In this document: positions 47,639-57,313 of the stretch, piece by piece
Position numbering within the stretch: the stretch's first letter is position 1
Layout of the letters: each line of letters starts with the position of its first letter
DNA from: Cellulophaga sp. HaHaR_3_176
Lineage (GTDB): Bacteria > Bacteroidota > Bacteroidia > Flavobacteriales > Flavobacteriaceae
Length of the DNA stretch: 64,000 nt
Direction: 5' to 3'
Assembly: GCF_019021925.1 (NCBI RefSeq)
Contig: NZ_CP058990.1
Coordinates: forward strand, 2,630,001-2,694,000
Position numbers and translations under genes: made by a program
The notes under the pieces: generated by a model
The model's input: only the letters and a program-made list of their open reading frames with translations
Told to the model about the DNA's origin: nothing
Database searches by the model: none

Positions 47639-48435
47639 AATTTCCAACCCGAAGTTTCTATTTTACCTTCTAACTTATTCTCAATATCATCTGAAACGTT
47701 TTCAAAAAAATTAATTCCAGTCATATTTTCCAACTCATCTATAGTAACTAAAAACTTTTTTAGAGATTTATTACTACTTTCATTTTTAAAAAGAAAGGCT
47801 AACGCTTTTATATCTGCACCTTCTTTTCTAGCTACTATTTTATAAAAATAGTTTGGCACACTAACATCTTCATCACCAATACTTGATAAGTTATTTTCTA
47901 ATACACCAGCAGTAACAACATAAACACTGTTATATTTCTTAGTCCAATACCTTACTTTTTTCTCTAACTCATTCCAAATACCCGCATTGAAATCATTATT
48001 CTGAGGGCTAATATTACTAGTGTAAAAAGTTTCATTATATGCATATTCTGAAAACCTACGATCTCCCGCAGGACATAAATGACCTCTATCATAACCAGAG
48101 CCTCTGTAATTTCGCCAATCAGCAGATTTTGTTTTCACCTTAGGGTCTTCAATAAAATAAGGTCTTTTTCTGTCATCATAAGTAAGCTGATCTTTATTTA
48201 ATTCATAAGCTACCCACTCTGCCTGTTCATGCTTTTCATTATACGATAACGAATAATGATTGTGGTGAACTATAGAACCTGTTGTAGAACTTGGTAAAAA
48301 ATCATTTGTAATATTAACTGTATTATCTTCCTGTTTAGGCGCCGTATATGTATCAGGAGTATAAAAATTTTCGAACAACCAAAAACCAATAATACAGGCA
48401 ATGGTTAACAAACTATATATTGTTTTCTTATTCAT
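47635..48435 (-). CDS. DNA/RNA non-specific endonuclease (NUC1 type)
   Basis: This 266-residue protein has an N-terminal hydrophobic segment (SLLTIACIIGFWLF) that may be a signal anchor, then the beta-beta-alpha metal nuclease domain. The active motif DRGHLCPAGDR has the catalytic His, and the metal-binding Asn lies in NNDFNAGIWNELE. It cuts DNA and RNA, probably outside the cytoplasm. It stands alone, convergent with rodA and divergent from selO. Confidence 0.9.
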   Translation of the reverse strand: MNKKTIYSLLTIACIIGFWLFENFYTPDTYTAPKQEDNTVNITNDFLPSSTTGSIVHHNHYSLSYNEKHEQAEWVAYELNKDQLTYDDRKRPYFIEDPKVKTKSADWRNYRGSGYDRGHLCPAGDRRFSEYAYNETFYTSNISPQNNDFNAGIWNELEKKVRYWTKKYNSVYVVTAGVLENNLSSIGDEDVSVPNYFYKIVARKEGADIKALAFLFKNESSNKSLKKFLVTIDELENMTGINFFENVSDDIENKLEGKIETSGWKF

Positions 48436-48461
48436 AGCAAATCAAAAAGCACAAGTTAACT

Positions 48462-48469
48462 TAAATTTG
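48462..48469 (+). promoter_or_regulatory. -7 box before selO (TAAATTTG)
   Basis: This is an exact TAnnTTTG 40 bases before the selO ATG at 48510, in the 74-base gap between divergent genes. Confidence 0.45.
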
Positions 48470-48509
48470 TATATTCTATTACGACTAATAAGTCAAAATA
48501 AAAATTGCT

Positions 48510-50075
48510 ATGAATATTGTCTTGAAAAATACTTTTACGAATGAGCTTCCTGAAGATCCTATCTCAGAAAACACAAGAAGGCAAGTAGAAAAAGCTTGCT
48601 ATTCATATGTTGTTCCTAAAAAAACTAGTAACCCTCAACTCATTCATACATCGCCAGAAATGGCAAAAAATTTAGGTTTCACATCTGAAGATTTAAAATC
48701 AACTAAATTTTTAAATATTATTACAGGAAATGAAATTATAGAAAACTCTAAACCGTACGCTATGTGTTATGGCGGACATCAGTTCGGTAATTGGGCTGGT
48801 CAATTAGGTGATGGTAGAGCTATAAACCTTGGTGAAATACTTTATGATGACAAAAAATGGGCCTTGCAATTAAAAGGTGCTGGCGAAACTCCTTATTCTA
48901 GAACTGCTGATGGGCTTGCCGTATTAAGATCATCTATCAGGGAGTATTTATGCAGTGAAGCTATGTATCATTTAGGTATACCTACCACAAGAGCTCTATC
49001 AATAGCTTTATCAGGAGATAAAGTTTTAAGGGATGTATTATACAATGGAAATCCAGATTATGAAAAAGGAGCAATAGTATCAAGAGTAGCTCCTTCTTTT
49101 TTACGATTCGGCAGTTATGAAATTTTCAGCTCAAGGCAAGATTACAAAACACTAAAAAACTTAGTTGATTATACCATCAAAAACTTTTACCCTCAAATCA
49201 AATCAACATCAAAAGAAGCATATATCGCTTTTTTCAAAGAAGTTACTGAACGCACATTAGAGATGATTATTCATTGGCAACGTGTCGGTTTTGTTCACGG
49301 AGTAATGAATACAGATAATATGTCGATACTAGGTTTAACTATCGATTTTGGACCTTACGGTTGGCTTGAAGGTTTTGATGACGGGTGGACACCTAATACC
49401 ACCGATAGGCAACATAAAAGATATAGATACGGCAACCAAGGGAATGTTGGCTTATGGAATTTATACCAACTTGCTAATGCACTGTACCCATTAATTGAAG
49501 ATGCAGAACCGTTAGAAGAAATATTGGAGTCCTATAAAAATGATTACTCTATGAGATATTTAAACATGATGAAATCTAAAATCGGATTGTTTACTAATCA
49601 AGATTCCGACAATGAATTATTGAATACCCTTGAAGAAGTGTTACAACTTACTGAAACCGATATGACTATTTTTTTTAGAAAGATTAGTAGTATAAAAAAA
49701 ACAGATGATACTGACGCTTGCTTAAATAGCATACAAGAAGCATTTTACCAGCCTAAAGAGCTAAAAGGCGAAATACGAACACTTTGGATTAATTGGTTTT
49801 CAGATTATTTAAAGCGTTTAAGTGGTGAAAACTACACTGACACAGAAAGACAAGAGAAAATGAATGCTGTGAACCCTAAATATGTTCTAAGAAACTATAT
49901 GGCACAGTTAGCTATTGATAAAGCAGATGAAGGTGACTACTCGCTTATCGAAACATTTTTTGAATTATTAAAAAAACCGTATTCTGAACAACCTTTACAC
50001 AATGATTGGTTTGCAAAAAGACCCGAATGGGCACGAAATAAAGTTGGCTGCTCAATGCTATCATGCAGTTCTTAA
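48510..50075 (+). CDS. selO: Protein adenylyltransferase SelO
   Basis: This 521-residue SelO (YdiU/UPF0061) pseudokinase-fold protein has YAMCYGGHQFGNWAGQLGDGRAI, QLKGAGETPYSRTADGLAVLRSS and VHGVMNTDNMSILGLTIDFGPYGWL, all conserved in the family. It transfers AMP to protein Ser/Thr/Tyr residues in redox stress. The C-terminus ends CSMLSCSS, with Cys at the place of the selenocysteine in animal selenoprotein O. Length is typical. Confidence 0.96.
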   Translation: MNIVLKNTFTNELPEDPISENTRRQVEKACYSYVVPKKTSNPQLIHTSPEMAKNLGFTSEDLKSTKFLNIITGNEIIENSKPYAMCYGGHQFGNWAGQLGDGRAINLGEILYDDKKWALQLKGAGETPYSRTADGLAVLRSSIREYLCSEAMYHLGIPTTRALSIALSGDKVLRDVLYNGNPDYEKGAIVSRVAPSFLRFGSYEIFSSRQDYKTLKNLVDYTIKNFYPQIKSTSKEAYIAFFKEVTERTLEMIIHWQRVGFVHGVMNTDNMSILGLTIDFGPYGWLEGFDDGWTPNTTDRQHKRYRYGNQGNVGLWNLYQLANALYPLIEDAEPLEEILESYKNDYSMRYLNMMKSKIGLFTNQDSDNELLNTLEEVLQLTETDMTIFFRKISSIKKTDDTDACLNSIQEAFYQPKELKGEIRTLWINWFSDYLKRLSGENYTDTERQEKMNAVNPKYVLRNYMAQLAIDKADEGDYSLIETFFELLKKPYSEQPLHNDWFAKRPEWARNKVGCSMLSCSS

Positions 50076-50080
50076 AAATA

Positions 50081-50115
50081 AAAAAGGTCCCATTTATTAA
50101 ATGGGACCTTTTTTA
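50081..50115. terminator. Shared bidirectional terminator of selO and prc
   Basis: A perfect 16-bp stem (50081-50096 with 50100-50115), AAAAAAGGTCCCATTT in one arm, has a 3-base loop and A/T ends on each side. It lies between two convergent stops (50075 and 50133). Confidence 0.88.
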
Positions 50116-50132
50116 TGACTTACTTTAAAATA

Positions 50133-52250
50133 TTAACCTTTAATACTTGCTAATTTTCCGTTTTTAATAGAATTTGTTTTCAAATCTTCTAAAACATTAA
50201 CAGCCTCTTCTACATAAACATCTTTAGCTAAATCTTTATGCCAACGGTTACGTTTTTCTCTTAAAACTGAATCTTGCACAAATAAGCCTTCTTCATATTT
50301 TAATGATTCGAAAGTTAATTTAGAATCGTAATCTGAAAGTGTTTTAAAGTACTTAGATCTTTCTTTATTTATTTTTTCTTCTTGTTTGTAATCGTCATAA
50401 TTTAAAGAAACTGCAGTTTCATCTTGCTGTTCTTTTAACCATTTTGCGTTCTCTTCAATAAGTTTAATTTGAGAATTACCCGACATACGCTTAGTACTAT
50501 TTTTCACTGTACTTTCATAATCAATATGCCCATCCCAAACAGTATAATCAGCAGGTGATATTTTATCCCAAGCTAATGGGTTTTGTTGGTCACGCTCACC
50601 TAAATCAATATAACTATACTTGTCTGGCACAACTACATCAGACTTCACACCTTCTAACTGAGTTGATCCTCCATTAATTCTGTAAAATTTCTGAGTTGTT
50701 AATTTAATAGCACCTAAATCGCCATGCTCATTACTTCGAACAATACGCTCTAAAGGAATTACATTTTGCACAGTTCCTTTACCGAATGTTTGCTTACTAC
50801 CGATAACTACAGCTCTTTTATAATCTTGCATTGCTGCTGCTAATATTTCAGAAGCCGAAGCAGATAATTCATTTACTAAAATAACTAAAGGTCCATCCCA
50901 TTGAATACGATCATCAACATCGTCATGAACTTCTTTTTGGTTATCGTTAGATCTAACTTGAACAATAGGACCTTCTTTAATAAATAAACCTGCCATTTCA
51001 ACAACAGTTTTTAAAGATCCCCCTCCATTATCTCTTAAATCTAAAATAAGACCTTGAACGCCCTCTTCTTTTAGTCTCTCTACCTCTTTAGCAACATCTG
51101 ATGCGGCATTTCTCTCTCCTTCATAATCATCAAAACTCACATAAAATTGAGGTAAATTTATAATTCCAAATTTCTGATCATCTTTTATAATATTTGCTGA
51201 TTTAGCAAAAGTTTCTTCTAACTCAACGACATCACGAGTTATTGAAATAACCTCTACACTACCATCAACCTTTCTCATTGTTAAATCAACAACGGTACCT
51301 TTTGCTCCTTTTATCAATTTAATAGCATCATCTAAACGCATACCAACAATACTAACTGGCGGCTCTGTATGCTGGCCTACTTTTAGTATTTCATCACCAA
51401 CTTCAATTTGTTGATCTCTCCATACTGGTCCTCCTGAAATTATTTCAACAATCTTAATACCTTCTTTACGCTTTTGCAATCTTGCTCCAATTCCTTCAAA
51501 CTTACCTGACATTCTTGTATCAAACTTCTCTTTTTCTTCAGGTGCAAAATAAAAAGTATGAGGATCAAATTCTTCTACAATTGTATTAATGTACTGCACA
51601 AACCAATCCTTACGATCTAAATCTGCTACAAAATCAAAAAATTCATCCAATGTTTTTTCTGTATCAGCACGAGCTTCTTTTTCGGCTTCTTTAGAACTCA
51701 TTTTTTTTGAATCTTCATCGTCTTCTTTCATTATTTTAGAATCATAATTACCAAGAGTAGCATACTTTAATTGCTTTCTCCACCTTTCTTTTAATTCTTT
51801 TCTAGAACTAACAAAAGGTTGTTTATCATAATCGATATCGATAAGTTCTTTTGTCTTATAATCAAACGATTCTGACAAAACTTCTTTATAGATACTCTTA
51901 GCTTCGTTCATTCGAACCATTAAACGCTCATAAACAGCATTAAAAAAAGCAATGTCTGTATTTTTTATCTGATCATCAATTTGAAATTTAAATTGTTCAA
52001 AATCTTGAATATCACTTTCTAAAAAGTAACGTTTAGTAGGATCTAAACCATCAATAAAATCTTCAAAAACTTCAACTGAAAAATCATCATTAATATCTTT
52101 TGGTTGATAGTGTCCTTTTTCTAAAACATAGGTTATAAGGTCTAGTAAAAGCTTATCCTTATCATCGTTTTCAAAAGATTTATTTGTAAAACTACATGAT
52201 GCTACTGCGAATAACATCATTAAAAGTGCGTAGGCTAATTTATTTTTCAT
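50133..52250 (-). CDS. prc: Carboxy-terminal (tail-specific) processing protease, S41 family
   Basis: This 705-residue protein has a lipoprotein-like signal (MLFAVASCSFTNKS), an N-terminal DUF3340-like region, a PDZ domain (GDEILKVGQHTEPPVSIVGM) and the S41 catalytic core. The Ser in LSASASEILAAAMQDY and the Lys in KQTFGKGTVQNVI give the Ser/Lys dyad. The C-terminal extension of Prc is present. It degrades or trims periplasmic proteins by their C-terminus. Full length for the Prc class. Confidence 0.94.
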   Translation of the reverse strand: MKNKLAYALLMMLFAVASCSFTNKSFENDDKDKLLLDLITYVLEKGHYQPKDINDDFSVEVFEDFIDGLDPTKRYFLESDIQDFEQFKFQIDDQIKNTDIAFFNAVYERLMVRMNEAKSIYKEVLSESFDYKTKELIDIDYDKQPFVSSRKELKERWRKQLKYATLGNYDSKIMKEDDEDSKKMSSKEAEKEARADTEKTLDEFFDFVADLDRKDWFVQYINTIVEEFDPHTFYFAPEEKEKFDTRMSGKFEGIGARLQKRKEGIKIVEIISGGPVWRDQQIEVGDEILKVGQHTEPPVSIVGMRLDDAIKLIKGAKGTVVDLTMRKVDGSVEVISITRDVVELEETFAKSANIIKDDQKFGIINLPQFYVSFDDYEGERNAASDVAKEVERLKEEGVQGLILDLRDNGGGSLKTVVEMAGLFIKEGPIVQVRSNDNQKEVHDDVDDRIQWDGPLVILVNELSASASEILAAAMQDYKRAVVIGSKQTFGKGTVQNVIPLERIVRSNEHGDLGAIKLTTQKFYRINGGSTQLEGVKSDVVVPDKYSYIDLGERDQQNPLAWDKISPADYTVWDGHIDYESTVKNSTKRMSGNSQIKLIEENAKWLKEQQDETAVSLNYDDYKQEEKINKERSKYFKTLSDYDSKLTFESLKYEEGLFVQDSVLREKRNRWHKDLAKDVYVEEAVNVLEDLKTNSIKNGKLASIKG

Positions 52251-52441
52251 GTACTACTTTTTTTTGTGTTGAGGACTTTCAAAATCCTTCTTATAAGAAT
52301 TAGCTGTCATCCTAAAAATGAATCATCTAAGATAATGAAAAAACCGTGCCACATAGACGGGGGCTTAGCAAAACTTTTGTTAAAGGGTTTATTCAACAAT
52401 TCTTTATGAAAAACGTATTTTTACAGTAATAATTATACTTT

Positions 52442-53218
52442 ATGAAAAAACCTTTAATTTTAATAACAAATGATGACGGAATTACTGCACCTGGCTTGCG
52501 TGCATTAGTCAGTTATATGAAAGAAATTGGTGATGTAATTGTTGTTGCCCCAGACAGCCCCCAATCTGGCATGGGACACGCGATAACCATAGATAACACG
52601 CTGTATTCGAAAAAAGTCAAGATTGATTTAGATGATGATAATACAGAAGAATACAGTTGTAGTGGCACTCCTGCTGATTGCGTAAAATTAGGACTACAAG
52701 AAATTTTGAAAAAAAAGCCAGATATTTGTGTTAGTGGGATCAATCACGGATCAAATTCATCAATTAACGTAATTTATTCGGGTACAATGAGTGCTGCTAT
52801 TGAAGCTGGCATAGAGGGTATTCCTGCAATTGGCTTCTCTTTGTGTGATTTTAGTTGGGAGGCAGATTTTAGTCAAGCTAAAAAGTTTATTCAAAATATT
52901 GTTACAGAAGCTTTAGAAAATGGTATTCCGCCAGGGGTAGTTTTAAATGTAAATATTCCTAAATTACATAAGAAAGAAATAAAAGGAGTGAAAATTTGCC
53001 GACAAGCACGAGCAAATTGGAAAGAAAAATTTGATAAAAGAGTTAGTCCTATGGGCAAAGAATATTATTGGCTTACCGGTAAATTTGAACTTTTAGACAA
53101 AGGTGAAGATACCGACGAATGGGCACTTTCAAAAGGATATATATCTGTTGTACCAACTCAATTTGATTTAACTGCGCACCACGCCATACAAACTTTAAAT
53201 AACTGGAATTTAAAATGA
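52442..53218 (+). CDS. surE: 5'/3'-nucleotidase SurE
   Basis: This 258-residue protein has the metal-site start ILITNDDGITAPGLRAL, then VVAPDSPQSGMGHAIT, CSGTPADCVKLGL and ISGINHGSN-type motif (here VSGINHGSNSSINVIYSGTM). It is a nucleoside monophosphate phosphatase with stress-survival roles. It overlaps the next gene by four bases (ATGA). Confidence 0.97.
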   Translation: MKKPLILITNDDGITAPGLRALVSYMKEIGDVIVVAPDSPQSGMGHAITIDNTLYSKKVKIDLDDDNTEEYSCSGTPADCVKLGLQEILKKKPDICVSGINHGSNSSINVIYSGTMSAAIEAGIEGIPAIGFSLCDFSWEADFSQAKKFIQNIVTEALENGIPPGVVLNVNIPKLHKKEIKGVKICRQARANWKEKFDKRVSPMGKEYYWLTGKFELLDKGEDTDEWALSKGYISVVPTQFDLTAHHAIQTLNNWNLK

Positions 53219-53496
53219 ATAAAAAAGAAATACTTATAGGATTTGTAATTGGACTAATAGCGAACATTACAGGTACTTTACTTTATATTATTATTTTTTC
53301 AAAACTCAGCATTTCAGAAACATACCAAGCAGCTGTTAGAGAAGAGCACGTAGGTAGCTTACTTGCTCTTGGCGCGATTTTAAATCTAATCGCATTTTTT
53401 GCTTTTTTAAAATTAAAAAGAGATTTAAGAGCCAGAGGAGTACTAATTGCTACCATTTTAACCGCTTTATTGATTATGTATTATAAAGTTTTTTAA
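53215..53496 (+). CDS. Small membrane protein between surE and lpxB (hypothetical)
   Basis: This 93-residue protein has three hydrophobic segments (ILIGFVIGLIANITGTLLYIII; LLALGAILNLIAFFAFL; GVLIATILTALLIMYY) and little else. It overlaps surE by four bases and is followed by lpxB after 3 bases, so it belongs to this operon. I know no function. Confidence 0.8.
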   Translation: MNKKEILIGFVIGLIANITGTLLYIIIFSKLSISETYQAAVREEHVGSLLALGAILNLIAFFAFLKLKRDLRARGVLIATILTALLIMYYKVF

Positions 53497-53499
53497 AGA

Positions 53500-54618
53500 A
53501 TGAAATATTATATAATTGCAGGAGAAGCATCAGGGGATTTGCACGGATCTAATCTGATAAAAGCATTAAAAAATAAAGATGTTAATGCTGATATTAGATG
53601 TTGGGGTGGTGATTTAATGCAAGATGCTGGTGGAACTTTGGCTAAACATTATAAAGAGCTTGCCTTTATGGGTTTTCTTGAGGTAGTTGCTAATATTGGA
53701 ACTATTTTTAAAAATATTTCTTTCTGCAAAAAAGACATTCAACTTTTCAATCCTGATGTTATAGTATTTATAGATTATTCTGGCTTTAATCTTCGAATTG
53801 CAAAATGGGCAAAACAAGAAGGTTTTAAAACCAACTATTATATTGCCCCTCAAATATGGGCATCAAGAGAAAGTAGAATTGAAAAGATAAAAAGTACAAT
53901 TGACAAAATGTATGTTACTCTGCCTTTTGAAAAAAAATTCTATGAAGAAAAACATAATTTTCAAGTAAATTTTGTGGGTCATCCATTAATTGATGCAATA
54001 CACAACACACCTAAAATAAATGAAGTAGCTTTTAGAAAAGAATATAACTTAGATTTAGAAAAGCCTATTATTGCGCTTTTGCCCGGAAGCAGAAAACAAG
54101 AAGTATCTAAAATGCTGACTGTAATGCTATCAATCACTAGCGATTTTAAAAAATACCAATTTGTAATTGCAGGAGCACCAAGTTTAGATTTAGATTTTTA
54201 CAATCCCTTTTTAAAAAATTCTCAAATAAATCTAATTTCAAATAAAACATACGCCTTATTACAAGCCTCGCATGCGGCACTTGTAACTAGCGGAACAGCT
54301 ACCTTAGAAACTGCTTTATTTAAAGTGCCACAAGTTGTTTGCTATAAAGGTAATTGGATTTCTTACCAAATAGCTAAACGTATAATTACATTAAAATACA
54401 TTTCACTTGTTAATTTAATAATGGATAAAGAGGTTGTAAAGGAATTGATACAAGATGACTTGACTACTGCAAATTTAAAAAAACAGCTTACTAAAATTCT
54501 AGAACCTAAACATAGAGTTGAATTATTGGACAACTATGATTTGCTTGAGAAAAAACTAGGTGGCAAAGGTGCCAGCGAAAATGTTGCTGAACTTATTTAC
54601 ACTAATTTAAATAAGTAG
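53500..54618 (+). CDS. lpxB: Lipid-A-disaccharide synthase
   Basis: This 372-residue protein has the LpxB N-terminal motif IIAGEASGDLHGSNLI, then FIDYSGFNLRIA, YYIAPQIWASRESR and FVGHPLID, and the C-terminal glycosyltransferase-B portion (LLPGSRKQEVSKM; SGTATLETALFKVPQVVCYKG). It joins lipid X and UDP-diacylglucosamine in lipid A synthesis. Spacing and direction place it in an operon with surE. Length is typical. Confidence 0.97.
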   Translation: MKYYIIAGEASGDLHGSNLIKALKNKDVNADIRCWGGDLMQDAGGTLAKHYKELAFMGFLEVVANIGTIFKNISFCKKDIQLFNPDVIVFIDYSGFNLRIAKWAKQEGFKTNYYIAPQIWASRESRIEKIKSTIDKMYVTLPFEKKFYEEKHNFQVNFVGHPLIDAIHNTPKINEVAFRKEYNLDLEKPIIALLPGSRKQEVSKMLTVMLSITSDFKKYQFVIAGAPSLDLDFYNPFLKNSQINLISNKTYALLQASHAALVTSGTATLETALFKVPQVVCYKGNWISYQIAKRIITLKYISLVNLIMDKEVVKELIQDDLTTANLKKQLTKILEPKHRVELLDNYDLLEKKLGGKGASENVAELIYTNLNK

Positions 54619-54712
54619 CTTTTATTTTTTAACATTTGACAAGGCACAAATACCTTCATCATTCAAAAATATTTATTTAAATTTGATTATAGAGTTTCCC
54701 AAATATTACTTG

Positions 54713-55279
54713 ATGAATCGAAAATTTATTTACCTTCTTTCTTCTTTTTTAATTGTTAGCTGTGGAGCTTCAAAAAAAAAGATATCTTCTAGAAATAGCG
54801 ATGAACGAAAAATTACCGTAGAGGCCCGTAATACAGATACAAGCAAACCTATAAATATTCTCGAAGTAAAGTCTGAGAAATCTCGTTCTGAAGACACTAA
54901 AGTAGATGGTATCATAAATTCTGCTCTGGCATTTTCAGGAACGCGATATAAATATGGAGGAACAACTAAAAAAGGAATGGATTGTTCTGGGCTTTTGTAT
55001 GTGGCTTTTAACGACCATGATGTTTCTTTACCAAGAGTATCTTATGTGATGGCTGAAGAAGGCGAAAATATTAAAATAAAAAACGTTGATAAAGGAGACT
55101 TACTTTTTTTTAAAACCAGCAAAAAATCTAAAAAAATAAACCACGTTGGGCTCGTTGTTTCTGTTGATGATGGAGAGATAAAGTTTATACACTCCACTTC
55201 ATCTAGAGGAGTTATTGTATCTTCACTAAAAGAAGGCTACTGGAATTATGCATTTATTAAAGCAACCAGAGTCTTATAA
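54713..55279 (+). CDS. NlpC/P60 family lipoprotein peptidase
   Basis: This 188-residue protein has a lipoprotein signal (LLSSFLIVSC, Cys17) and a C-terminal NlpC/P60 domain. The catalytic Cys lies in GMDCSGLLYVAF, His in INHVGLVVS, and FIHSTSSRG follows. It cuts peptidoglycan stems or related peptides. A TTG at 54683 would also open the frame, but the ATG at 54713 gives the exact lipoprotein signal. It stands 94 bases after lpxB. Confidence 0.92.
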   Translation: MNRKFIYLLSSFLIVSCGASKKKISSRNSDERKITVEARNTDTSKPINILEVKSEKSRSEDTKVDGIINSALAFSGTRYKYGGTTKKGMDCSGLLYVAFNDHDVSLPRVSYVMAEEGENIKIKNVDKGDLLFFKTSKKSKKINHVGLVVSVDDGEIKFIHSTSSRGVIVSSLKEGYWNYAFIKATRVL

Positions 55280-55294
55280 CTAACCTTTTTATTT

Positions 55295-57313
55295 ATGCAA
55301 TTATTAAAATTTGTGCCAATTAAATTGACACTTTTTTTAATTGCAGGAATTTTATTTGGTCACTATTTTATATTACCTCTACCTATAACAATTAGCATTG
55401 TAGCTATTGGCTTCACCTTTCTTTTATTTTTGTTCAAGCTAAAACAGACTGCTAATTCTATTTATTTCGGAATAACAGCGCTTCTACTAATGTTTTTTAT
55501 TGGGGTTACAGCTATAACCATAGCTAATCCAAAAAATCTCGACCTTCATTACATAAATAATAATAACAACCAACCGAGAGAAGTACATATTAAAATTATT
55601 GATATACTGAAACCAACATTATATTCAAAAAAATATATCGGAGAGGTTTTATCGATTGACAGAAAAGAAAGCAGAGGAAATATATTACTAAACATCATTA
55701 AAGACACTACAACAATTGATTTAAAAGTAGATGATGAATTTATCACTTTTAAAAAATTCAGCCCTTTAACCCCTTCTCTAAATCCTCATCAATTTAATTA
55801 TAAAGAATACTTAGAAGGTCTTGCTATTTATAATCAAATAAATAGTAATGCAGGTGAGCTCATAAAATTATCAGACTCAAATTCCACTATTTACGGCATT
55901 GCATCAAATTTAAGATCTAAAATAATTGAAAGCCTTAAAAAACAAAACTTCGGTAAGGAAGAACTTACTGTTATCCAAGCTTTACTTTTAGGTCAAAGAA
56001 ATGATTTAAGCGAAACAACATATACAGATTACAAAAATGCTGGAGCTGTTCATATTCTGGCATTATCTGGCCTACACATTGGTATTTTACTTTACATACT
56101 CCAGTTTTTGTTACAACCTATTGAAAGGATTAAAAGTGGTAAAAAAATAAAATTAGCTCTAATAGTACTCTTATTATGGGGCTTTGCATTACTAGCAGGA
56201 TTATCCGCATCAATTGTTAGAGCTGTAACCATGTTTTCTTTTCTTGCTTATGCCAAATATTTAAACAGACCAACAAACACATTTAATATTTTAGCGCTGT
56301 CTCTATTTTTCATCTTACTTATAAATCCCACTTACCTATTTCAAGTTGGTTTTCAAATGAGTTACGCCGCAGTTTTTGCAATTGTGTGGATATATCCAAT
56401 GCTACAAAATTTATGGTTTCCTAAAAATTTAATAGCACGAAAAATATGGCAACTTTTAAGTATTAGTGCTGCCGCCCAATTAGGCGTATTACCTATAAGT
56501 TTATTTTATTTTCATCAATTTCCAAGTTTATTTTTCATATCCAACCTTATTATTATTCCATTTCTAGGGCTTATACTTGGTTATGGAATTGTTGTAATCA
56601 TATTGTCAATATGGAACATCCCAATTAATATCATTACAGATACCTATAACGATATTATACATTTAATGAATGCTATCGTTAAATGGATTGCAAAGCAAGA
56701 GAACTTTATTATTAAAGAAATTTCATTTGACGCAGTTCAATTATTTCTAGTATACATAGCTGTAGTATTATTAATTTCAACATTTCAAAAAGTAAAATTT
56801 AAAAAAACTGTCGCTTTACTTTTTTCAATATTGCTCTTGCAAACTTGGAGTATTTACAATTGTTTTAGAGCATCAAATAAAGAATCTCTTTACGTATTGC
56901 ACAGGTCTAAAAACACAGCCTTAATATACCAAAAAGGAACTGATGTACATTTATTAAGCAACACCCCTACCTCTTTTATTAAAATCACCAAAACTTACGC
57001 CACTGAAGAAAGGGCTGAAATGATAATTATAGACTCTTTAAAGAATAGTTATACTTATGGTTCATCTAATTTGTATATCATTGACAGCACTACTGTTTAT
57101 CCTTTTATAAAACAAATGAATATTATACTTACTCAATCACCTAAAATAAATTTAGAAATACTGATTGACTCTATTCAACCTAGATTGATTATTACTGATG
57201 GTAGTAATTATAAAAGCGATGTGCTACGCTGGAAAGAAACCTGTAAAAAAAGAAAACTCCCTTTTCACTATACTGGTGAAAAGGGAGCTTATTATTTTAA
57301 TTTAAAAAAGTAA
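55295..57313 (+). CDS. comEC: ComEC/Rec2-type DNA uptake membrane protein
   Basis: This 672-residue protein has an N-terminal hairpin, a DUF4131-like periplasmic OB domain (residues about 90-190) and the competence membrane domain (ALLLGQRNDLSETTYTDYK; AGAVHILALSGLHIGIL; GLSASIVRAVTMF; QVGFQMSYAAVFAIV). The C-terminal metallo-beta-lactamase-like nuclease domain of Gram-positive ComEC is absent; only about 150 residues follow, with no HxHxDH motif. It would pass one DNA strand over the inner membrane. Its end contains a hairpin that serves the opposite strand. Confidence 0.9.
   Translation: MQLLKFVPIKLTLFLIAGILFGHYFILPLPITISIVAIGFTFLLFLFKLKQTANSIYFGITALLLMFFIGVTAITIANPKNLDLHYINNNNNQPREVHIKIIDILKPTLYSKKYIGEVLSIDRKESRGNILLNIIKDTTTIDLKVDDEFITFKKFSPLTPSLNPHQFNYKEYLEGLAIYNQINSNAGELIKLSDSNSTIYGIASNLRSKIIESLKKQNFGKEELTVIQALLLGQRNDLSETTYTDYKNAGAVHILALSGLHIGILLYILQFLLQPIERIKSGKKIKLALIVLLLWGFALLAGLSASIVRAVTMFSFLAYAKYLNRPTNTFNILALSLFFILLINPTYLFQVGFQMSYAAVFAIVWIYPMLQNLWFPKNLIARKIWQLLSISAAAQLGVLPISLFYFHQFPSLFFISNLIIIPFLGLILGYGIVVIILSIWNIPINIITDTYNDIIHLMNAIVKWIAKQENFIIKEISFDAVQLFLVYIAVVLLISTFQKVKFKKTVALLFSILLLQTWSIYNCFRASNKESLYVLHRSKNTALIYQKGTDVHLLSNTPTSFIKITKTYATEERAEMIIIDSLKNSYTYGSSNLYIIDSTTVYPFIKQMNIILTQSPKINLEILIDSIQPRLIITDGSNYKSDVLRWKETCKKRKLPFHYTGEKGAYYFNLKK
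57257..57287 (-). terminator. Minus-strand terminator inside the comEC coding end
   Basis: The perfect 12-bp arms CTCCCTTTTCAC (57257-57268) and GTGAAAAGGGAG (57276-57287) are followed leftward by TTTTCTTTTTTT on the minus strand. It therefore ends the peptide transporter message (stop at 57314) while coding for the last part of ComEC on the other strand. Confidence 0.75.
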
